Assembly (NCBI GenBank): GCA_016223105.1
Contig: JACRPR010000122.1
Span: 1-43,045 of the forward strand
Direction: 5' to 3'
DNA length: 43,045 bases
DNA from: Chloroflexota bacterium
GTDB lineage: Bacteria; Chloroflexota; Anaerolineae; UBA4142
In this document: piece by piece, positions 37,521 through 43,045 of the stretch
Layout of the letters: each line of letters begins with the position of its first letter
Position numbering within the stretch: the first letter of the stretch is position 1
Notes under the pieces: model-generated
Seen by the model: only the letters and a program-made list of their open reading frames with translations
Databases searched by the model: none
Told to the model about the DNA's origin: nothing
Position numbers and translations under genes: made by a program

Positions 37521-39032
37521 TTATTTTTTTCTGCGCGCCAACCACCACGCGCCGAGCGCGGCGATGCCGGCAAAGAGCAACCCAATTCCCAGTTTGCGTT
37601 TTTGAACGCGCGCGCGACCGGCGGGCGTACGTTTGCGAAACCACGCGCGAAAATTCGCGTTGAACGCGGGCAACGGTCGCGTCATCGTCCAACGATTCGC
37701 GGGCGGCGGCAAATGAGTGAGCCAGCCCGCGCGCTGAAACGGCGCTTGAAAAATTTTTACGATTTGCGATCCGAGTGCGTACAAAAATGACTGACTGAGC
37801 GCGAACGATCCGGCGCGCGCGCCCGCGCGCATTGGCGCGGAAGTGATCGCGTCCTGAACGTGATCGCCCTCGACAACGCGATGACGCAAGCGCAGTAAAA
37901 TTTTCGGAATCGGAATTTTCACCGGGCAATAATCCGCGCACGCGCCGCACAGCGACGACGCGAACGGCAAATCCCCGGCAATTTTCACGCCGAGCAATTG
38001 CGGCGCGAGAATCGCGCCGATCGGTCCCGAATAGACCGCGCCGTACGCGTGCCCGCCGACGTGATTATACACCGGACACACATTCAGACAAACGCCGCAC
38101 CGAATACACAATAACGTTTCGCGCGCGACTGGATCGCGCAAAACGCGTGTGCGTCCGTTGTCGAGTAAAACCAGGTGAAACTCTTGCGGTCCGCCTTCTT
38201 CGGTCGAGCGGCGCGGTCCGGTGATGAACGAGGTGTACGTCGAAATTTTTTGACCGGTCGCACTGCGCGGCAACAGTTTCAGCAAAACATTCACGCTCTC
38301 AAAATCGGGAACGACTTTGTCAATGCCGACGACCGCGATGTGAAGCGGCGGCAGGGTTGTGCACATGCGTCCGTTGCCTTCGTTCGTTACGATCACGAGC
38401 GTGCCGGTTTCCGCGACCAAAAAATTCGCGCCGGAAATTCCGAGATCGGCGGACATGAATTCTTCGCGCAATTTCGTGCGCGCAATCGCGCACAGTTCGA
38501 GCGGATCGGGCGGCGCGTTCACGCCGAGTTTTTGCGTGAACAGATCCGCGATGCCTTCTTTGGTGAGATGCACCGCCGGCACGATGATGTGCGACGGTCC
38601 TTCGCCGGCGAGTTGAACGATGTACTCGCCGAGATCAGTTTCGAGCGTTTGAATCCCGGCGTCGATCAACGCGTGATTCAAACCGATCTCTTCGGTCGCC
38701 ATACTTTTTACTTTGACCGCGCGCTTGACGTTATGCTCGCGCGCGATCGCGAGGACGATTTGCCGGGCTTGTTCCGCATCGCGCGCCCAATGCACGATGC
38801 CGCCCGCGCTCGCGACATTTTCTTCGAGCCGCGTCAAATAATAATCCAAGTGATTGATCGTATGCAAGCGGACATCGTGCCCGGCTTGGCGCAACTGTTG
38901 CCAGCGTTCATCGCCGAAAATGTTTACGACGTTCGCGCGCGTGCCGAGAAAACGCGTCGTCGCTTTGCGAACGGACGGCGGCATATTGGGTGGCACGCGT
39001 TGAACGTTCGCGCGAAAATCAATCCGCATCAT
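37521..39032 (-). CDS. lutB: LutB/LldF-type iron-sulfur protein
   Basis: 503 aa from the ATG at 39032 (overlapping the lutA stop as ATGATGA); the start at 39350 in the ORF track is a shadow of lutA. The N-terminal LUD part has VKVKSMATEEIGLNHALIDAG, GANFLVAETGTLVIVTNEGNG and SFITGPRRSTEEGGPQEFHLVLLDNGR. The ferredoxin part has CIRCGVCLNVCPVYN and CGACADYCPVKIPIPK. It carries electrons in lactate oxidation. Odd: the C-terminus ends in a membrane helix (GIGLLFAGIAALGAWWLARRKK) after a basic stretch, which would tether it to the membrane; ordinary LutB is soluble. Confidence 0.94.
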   Translation of the reverse strand: MMRIDFRANVQRVPPNMPPSVRKATTRFLGTRANVVNIFGDERWQQLRQAGHDVRLHTINHLDYYLTRLEENVASAGGIVHWARDAEQARQIVLAIAREHNVKRAVKVKSMATEEIGLNHALIDAGIQTLETDLGEYIVQLAGEGPSHIIVPAVHLTKEGIADLFTQKLGVNAPPDPLELCAIARTKLREEFMSADLGISGANFLVAETGTLVIVTNEGNGRMCTTLPPLHIAVVGIDKVVPDFESVNVLLKLLPRSATGQKISTYTSFITGPRRSTEEGGPQEFHLVLLDNGRTRVLRDPVARETLLCIRCGVCLNVCPVYNHVGGHAYGAVYSGPIGAILAPQLLGVKIAGDLPFASSLCGACADYCPVKIPIPKILLRLRHRVVEGDHVQDAITSAPMRAGARAGSFALSQSFLYALGSQIVKIFQAPFQRAGWLTHLPPPANRWTMTRPLPAFNANFRAWFRKRTPAGRARVQKRKLGIGLLFAGIAALGAWWLARRKK

Positions 39033-39763
39033 TGCGCGCCTCCGTTCGCGGCGAGAACCTGGATGGTGTGCAGGGCGCGAATCGGCGAACCGATTTTGTG
39101 GAGACCGCCCGCGATGTTCATCAAACAACCGGGATCGCCCATCACGACATAGTCCGCGCCGCTCGCTTGAATGTTCGCGATTTTCGCGTGCATCATACTC
39201 GCGGAAACTTCCGGGTAAATCACGCTGAACACGCCGCCGAATCCGCAACAGGTTTCTTCTTCGTTGAGCGGCACGAGTTCCAAACCTTTGACCGCGCGCA
39301 ATAATTCTTTCGATTCTTCGCGCAAACCCAGCCCGCGCAACGCGTGGCACGACGCGTGATACGTCACCTTGTGTGGAAACGTCGCGCCGACATCGCGGAC
39401 GTTGAGCACGCGCACGAGAAATTCGCTAAACTCGTACGTGCGCGCGGCGATCTCCTGAGCGATGGAATGTTCGCGCGGGTCTTGAAAAAGTTCCGGCAAA
39501 TGATGGCGCACGAAATCCACGCACGAGCCGGACGGCGCGACGATGTAGCCGTCGGTCGGCGCGAACACGCGCAAAAAATTTCGCGCCGGCGCGATGGCTT
39601 GACTCTGAAAACCGCTGTTGTAAAACGGTTGACCGCAACAGGTTTGACCTTCGGGCATCGCGACATCCACGCCGATGCGTTCGAGCACGCGCACCAGATC
39701 TTGAAGCGTGGACGAGAAAAAATTTTCGCCGAGACAGGTGAGAAAAAGTTGGACGCGCATCAT
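39029..39763 (-). CDS. lutA: LutA/LldE-type CCG-domain protein
   Basis: 244 aa, cytoplasmic. Two CCG (cysteine-rich) blocks: QTCCGQPFYNSGF with the early FLTCLGENF, and YHASCHALRGLG...EETCCGFGGVFSVIYPEVSASM. In LldE these bind an Fe-S or haterodisulfide-type cluster. The SD GGAGAAA precedes ATGATG (39763/39760). First gene of the lut operon on minus, overlapping lutB. Confidence 0.94.
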   Translation of the reverse strand: MMRVQLFLTCLGENFFSSTLQDLVRVLERIGVDVAMPEGQTCCGQPFYNSGFQSQAIAPARNFLRVFAPTDGYIVAPSGSCVDFVRHHLPELFQDPREHSIAQEIAARTYEFSEFLVRVLNVRDVGATFPHKVTYHASCHALRGLGLREESKELLRAVKGLELVPLNEEETCCGFGGVFSVIYPEVSASMMHAKIANIQASGADYVVMGDPGCLMNIAGGLHKIGSPIRALHTIQVLAANGGAQ

Positions 39764-39775
39764 TTTCTCCTACAG

Positions 39776-39845
39776 AGTGGATGGTGGAAGTTGGAGGTTA
39801 GACATTGGATAACTTCCAACATCCAACCTCTATCCTCCAACCTCA
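39776..39845. repeat. Tandem GTTGGAGG / CCTCCAAC palindrome
   Basis: GGATGGTGGAAGTTGGAGG pairs with CCAACCTCTATCCTCCAAC around GGATAACTTCC. It lies between the Nramp-like gene and lutA on minus. Confidence 0.82.
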
Positions 39846-41363
39846 CCTCAAAAACCGAAACACAAATCCTTTAGCCGGGTCGGGGATGAATCCGCCCATC
39901 AACCACAGCCAGACAAAAATTCCGTAAAACCCGGACAATGCGACGAGACCGAGCCGCCGCCACAACGGCGGACGCAATTCGACCGGCAACAAGGTCGTGT
40001 TGAGATACAGGACGTGCAAACCCGCGATCACGAAAACGATCCCGGAAATGTTCGCGCCGAGTTCGAGCAAAACGAGCGGCTGGGTCAAGCGGAGTGCGAT
40101 CATTCCCCACGCAATCACCACGGCGAGGACGGCATAGTACACGACGCGCACATCGCCGCCGCGCCACGCGCGCACGCGCGCGCTTCCCGTCCACAAAATA
40201 TCGGTCACCGCGCGCACCATGCCATCGAGAATGTCGAGTTGCGTTTTGAACAGAATCCACGCGCCGAGCAGAGCGACGAGATACGTCATCATCACACCGC
40301 CGCGCGTCGCCATCGCGTTCGCTAATTCAGCCGCGATGCCCAAGCCGCGAATATCTTTGCCCGGCTGAATGAACTCGATGTAGAGAACGGCGGTCAACAA
40401 CATACACACCAGCGCGCCGATGCCAAAGATACCCCACTGATCGAATTGCGCGATGCGCCACCACGCGCGCCAATTTTTGAGATTCGTCGCGTTGATTGGA
40501 AACACACTCCCAGGATGCGCGAGATGCACGCGTTGACTGCCGACCGCCGCCGGAATGTAGCCGACGACCGCGCCCATTCCGAATCCCTTATCGCGCGCCC
40601 AACCCGAGAGCATTAAATTGACGATGCCGCCCGCGCCCGAGTACGCCGCGAATGCGCCAATCAACGACCAATCCGCGCCGGTCGGCAAAAAGTTGAACGC
40701 GCGCGCATTGAGATCGAATCCGATCAAACCCGCCAACCCCGCGAGCCAACCCGCCGGCGCGACAAAGAGCGCACTCAAACCGATCAAGCCGGTGAAAATA
40801 AAAACGACGAGAATCCAATTCAAAATTTCGAGCGTGCGTTCGATGCGACCGCCGAACAACAAAATAAACACGCACATTAAAAATGTCGCGACGCCGATTT
40901 GATACACCGCGTCCGCGTCATTCGCGCCGGCAAGTCGTCCGATAAACAGATAAAAAATTGCGCCCGCCGCCGTGCCCGCCCACGCGGGCCACCCAACTTG
41001 GAGAAACGCCAAGAGCGAATAAAAAATTGCCCAAAATGCCGGCGCGGGTTTTGTCCGCATAAACCCGGCAAAGATCGGTTCGCCGGTGTACATTGTGTAG
41101 CGCACGAGTTCCGTGTTCAACACGGTTTGCAGAATCACCGCCGCAGTCGTAACCCACAACAAGGTCGGACCGTATTGAACGAATGCCGCCGGACCTAGCA
41201 ACCACTCGCCGCTCCCGATGGACAAGCCCAGCAGAATTGTGCCGGGACCGATCACGCCGATCAATCGCAAGCCGCGCGCATCCGGCGGCATGTTCAGTGG
41301 CGCAACCGTCCACGCTTCAAGTTGGGATTCGGATTCGTTCGAGTCCGCGCGCGTCTGTTCCAT
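39843..41363 (-). CDS. Nramp-like permease 1, without canonical metal-site motifs
   Basis: 506 aa, about 11-12 helices, start ATG 41363. The fold and order fit the Nramp/LeuT-type family, with helix 1 GPGTILLGLSIGSGEWLLGP. The canonical helix-1 motif DPGN is absent (GSGE in its place) and the helix-6 MPH motif is replaced by AYSGAGGIVNLMLSGWARDKGFGMG. Substrate may therefore not be Mn/Fe. The 3' end is next to the lut operon, so a lactate or organic-acid role is also possible. A paralogue lies upstream at 41895. Confidence 0.8.
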   Translation of the reverse strand: MEQTRADSNESESQLEAWTVAPLNMPPDARGLRLIGVIGPGTILLGLSIGSGEWLLGPAAFVQYGPTLLWVTTAAVILQTVLNTELVRYTMYTGEPIFAGFMRTKPAPAFWAIFYSLLAFLQVGWPAWAGTAAGAIFYLFIGRLAGANDADAVYQIGVATFLMCVFILLFGGRIERTLEILNWILVVFIFTGLIGLSALFVAPAGWLAGLAGLIGFDLNARAFNFLPTGADWSLIGAFAAYSGAGGIVNLMLSGWARDKGFGMGAVVGYIPAAVGSQRVHLAHPGSVFPINATNLKNWRAWWRIAQFDQWGIFGIGALVCMLLTAVLYIEFIQPGKDIRGLGIAAELANAMATRGGVMMTYLVALLGAWILFKTQLDILDGMVRAVTDILWTGSARVRAWRGGDVRVVYYAVLAVVIAWGMIALRLTQPLVLLELGANISGIVFVIAGLHVLYLNTTLLPVELRPPLWRRLGLVALSGFYGIFVWLWLMGGFIPDPAKGFVFRFLR

Positions 41364-41388
41364 CGTTTTTTAGTCTCAAACATCTGAG

Positions 41389-41527
41389 GTAACTACTCAG
41401 CCCATCTGTCATTGCGAGCGGTTTTTGCGAAGCAATCCCCACGTTGGAAATTTCGGGATCGCCGCGCGGGGATTGCTTCGTTGCAAAAAGCGCTCCTCGC
41501 AATGACAGCGGGTGTTGAGATAATTTA
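41389..41527. mobile_element. MITE-like element (copy 3), decayed right end
   Basis: It begins GTAACTACTCAGCCC and carries the same TGTCATTGCGAGCGG ... CTCCTCGCAATGACA core with GAAGCAATCCCC / GGGGATTGCTTC. The right end (TTGAGATAATTTA) matches only loosely and no target duplication is visible. It is 25 nt upstream of the Nramp-like 1 start on minus. Confidence 0.75.
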
Positions 41528-41571
41528 ACACTTTGCCGCGCTCTTGGCAAATCGCCAGTGGGCGCAGGTTA

Positions 41572-41685
41572 GCATCCTTCGACTCCGCTACGCTCCGCTC
41601 ACGCGAAGCGTGCTTGCGGAGCGGCACATTCCGCGAGCCGCATCCTGAGCGGAACGGAGCGAAGCGGAGTGGAGTCGAAGGATGC
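41572..41685. repeat. Long palindrome of the GCATCCTTCGACTCCGC family
   Basis: It starts GCATCCTTCGACTCCGCTAC and ends GGAGTGGAGTCGAAGGATGC. The full-length relative of the pieces inside parB and the thioesterase gene. Confidence 0.85.
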
Positions 41686-41726
41686 TTGCTCCGCTCGCGT
41701 TTGCCCTCAAACTGAACTATTAGTCT

Positions 41727-41880
41727 GCCACAGAAGTTTTGAGGGCCGTAGCATAGCGCCTTGTGCGCGTTCGACGCCCACGAGGGGCTATGCTACCCCA
41801 CATAACTTTTGTGGCGAACTACTACACCCGTTGGCGCGAATGGACTGCATCTCCACGCGTGCAGAGATGCAGTCCACAAT
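41727..41880. repeat. Hairpins in the gap between the two Nramp-like genes
   Basis: GCCACAGAAGTTTT / AACTTTTGTGGC encloses GTAGCATAGC / GCTATGCTAC. Then TGGACTGCATCTCC / AGATGCAGTCCA (41839-41878) lies just downstream of the minus-strand gene and may end its transcript. The 530-nt gap 41364-41894 contains only these repeats; no gene was seen in it. Confidence 0.7.
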
Positions 41881-41894
41881 GAACCGCGCCGAGG

Positions 41895-43045
41895 CTAGAA
41901 CTTGACGAGCGGTTGTCCGGTCAGTTGGAGCGCCAAAAAGTTGGCGAAGAAGAATCCAAAGAACAGGACATTCGCGATCAACACCACGTACGACCACCAA
42001 CTCGCGCGCGCCGGCTTGGGCAGTTTGCTGTTCAAATAGATCAGCACGAGCGGGTAAATGATGGATGCCAGGTTTGCCATATTCGCCGAGTACTGCAACA
42101 ACTGGGTCGGTAACGCTTGGTGAATGACCCAGCTGATAAACACGATCAGGATGACCGCGACCAAGTAATAAAACTTGCGCGGGTCATCGCCGATCCACGC
42201 GCGGAGCCGCGGACTGACGGCAATCGCGGTGTCGGTCGTGTTGCGAACCAACATTTCCAAGAGCGTCGTTTGCGTCTTCCACAGAATCAACGCGCCAAGA
42301 ACCAGGACAACTGGGAAGAGCCACGCGACGCGTTTGCCCAACTCCATCGAGGCATATACCGGCATATTTGCCGAGGTGGGTTCCGCCGCGCCGGGCGTAA
42401 TCGCAAGCGCCACAACCATCACGCTGGGAATGAACATCCCGATCATCGCGCCGATGAAGAAAACAATCCACTGGTCAACCATCAGAAAACGGAACCAGCG
42501 TTTCCAGGTCTTGGAATTTTTCTCGGACTCGCGGAACGTAATGCCCGAAGGCAACACGGTTTGCTTTTGACCGCCGATCAAGCCGGAGAAAAATCCGACT
42601 TTGTGCCCCATCCCGTACCCGTGATCGCGATAATAATTGATCAGCATAAAGTTCATGCCGGAGGCAAAGCCGGTGTAACCGATGATCGATCCCAGGGTGG
42701 TCGCATCAATGCCTTTGGGGAGCGCCGCCGGGGTAACGATGCTCGCCAGCATCGTTATCCACAAACTTGCCGGCGCGAACGCGATCGCAAGCATAATCAG
42801 TACGGCAAGAATGAGGAACACGGCGAACGTTTCCAAAATTTCGAGCGTGCGCGAAATTTTCTTGCCGAACAGGTAGACGCCGAGCGAGAGGAACAACAAA
42901 CCGATCGCGATAAACCGAACGGTTTGCAATTCCGCGGGATTCGCCGCGGCGAACGTGCGCCCGGCAAAAATGGCGAAAATGCTTTGTCCCGCCGCCGCCG
43001 CCCATCCGCCCCACACCCATGCCAGGTAGATCAGCAACAAGGTCA
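41895..43045 (-). CDS. Nramp-like permease 2, 5' end outside the window
   Basis: The frame is open to the window edge (TLLLIYLAWVWGG...), so the start and helix 1 are not visible. The visible part has about nine to ten helices and is a paralogue of the gene at 39843: TLGSIIGYTGFASGMNFMLINYYRDHGYGMG matches the helix-6 region of copy 1, and LILWKTQTTLLEMLVRNTTD matches its ILFKTQLDILDGMVRAVTD. It also lacks the MPH motif. Substrate unknown. Confidence 0.82.
   Translation of the reverse strand, partial: TLLLIYLAWVWGGWAAAAGQSIFAIFAGRTFAAANPAELQTVRFIAIGLLFLSLGVYLFGKKISRTLEILETFAVFLILAVLIMLAIAFAPASLWITMLASIVTPAALPKGIDATTLGSIIGYTGFASGMNFMLINYYRDHGYGMGHKVGFFSGLIGGQKQTVLPSGITFRESEKNSKTWKRWFRFLMVDQWIVFFIGAMIGMFIPSVMVVALAITPGAAEPTSANMPVYASMELGKRVAWLFPVVLVLGALILWKTQTTLLEMLVRNTTDTAIAVSPRLRAWIGDDPRKFYYLVAVILIVFISWVIHQALPTQLLQYSANMANLASIIYPLVLIYLNSKLPKPARASWWSYVVLIANVLFFGFFFANFLALQLTGQPLVKF

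Noticed and set aside
41572-41600. The repeat start TTCGACTCCGCTACGCTCC as a fifth regulator box
   Set aside because: It agrees with the P1 box at about 14 of 19 bases, but it belongs to a dispersed palindrome also found inside genes, and there is no -10 at 38 nt. I treat the likeness as chance.

Overview
The window is about 43 kb of GC-rich bacterial chromosome. I infer a member of the Chloroflexota, probably Anaerolineae-like. The reasons are many secreted or lipid-anchored proteins with Thr/Pro linkers (TPTPT/TATPT), a very CG-rich codon style, GH99/SH3b secreted proteins and a ParA-ParB start. This is inference from style; no rRNA or other marker gene is present. No tRNA, rRNA, CRISPR array or complete insertion sequence was seen.

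Layout. (1) 1-4.1 kb: end of parA, parB, a small protein, a nucleotidyltransferase-like protein, an MBL-fold hydrolase, and a broken acyl-ACP thioesterase on the minus strand. (2) 4.2-6.3 kb: a lower-GC island with a membrane protein and a secreted protein, preceded by a leader that looks like a peptide/terminator attenuator. (3) 6.4-13.1 kb: an export and acyl-transfer cluster (ABC ATPase, two GNATs, a shortened ABC-2 permease, an MFS pump, a RIO kinase, an Eis-like GNAT). (4) 13.1-17.3 kb: a membrane-anchored polyferredoxin, a lipoprotein, a GH99-like secreted protein and hpt. (5) 17.4-34.3 kb: the most interesting part, a multicopper oxidase (MCO) locus. It has a NarL-type two-component system, a PKD-domain secreted protein, a small membrane protein, a lipoprotein, a His-containing membrane protein, a Tat-exported MCO, two tiny membrane peptides, a giant membrane-anchored MCO with several cupredoxin units, a LuxR-type regulator with a dead receiver, and a YVTN beta-propeller protein. 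(6) 34.3-43 kb, minus strand: a TerC-GlcF-like fusion, lutC, lutB, lutA and two Nramp-like permeases.

Main discovery candidates. Four promoters in the MCO locus (three on plus, and the two-component system's own promoter on minus) carry a TTCGAC/TGCGAC box whose first base lies exactly 38 nt before the first base of the -10 hexamer. This suggests one regulon controlled by, and feeding back on, the encoded NarL-type regulator. Short elements with GTAAC... inverted ends sit in or between these transcription units. Two of them are flanked by perfect 8-bp direct repeats, matching the known signature of IS66-family transposition (GTAA ends, 8-bp duplication). The membrane domain of the 23.3-kb gene is also the N-terminal domain of the giant MCO. 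In the giant MCO the copper motifs occur in permuted order (CBS3/4-like before CBS1/2-like), as in multi-unit enzymes. With TerC and Nramp-like genes next door, a manganese or copper oxidation system is a reasonable but unproven guess.

Several genes (thioesterase, ABC permease, sensor kinase, giant MCO) each lack an internal segment expected for their family, three of them with a frame change. This is either real decay or systematic assembly loss and should be checked with reads. Many operon gaps hold a palindrome placed directly between the upstream stop codon and the next Shine-Dalgarno.
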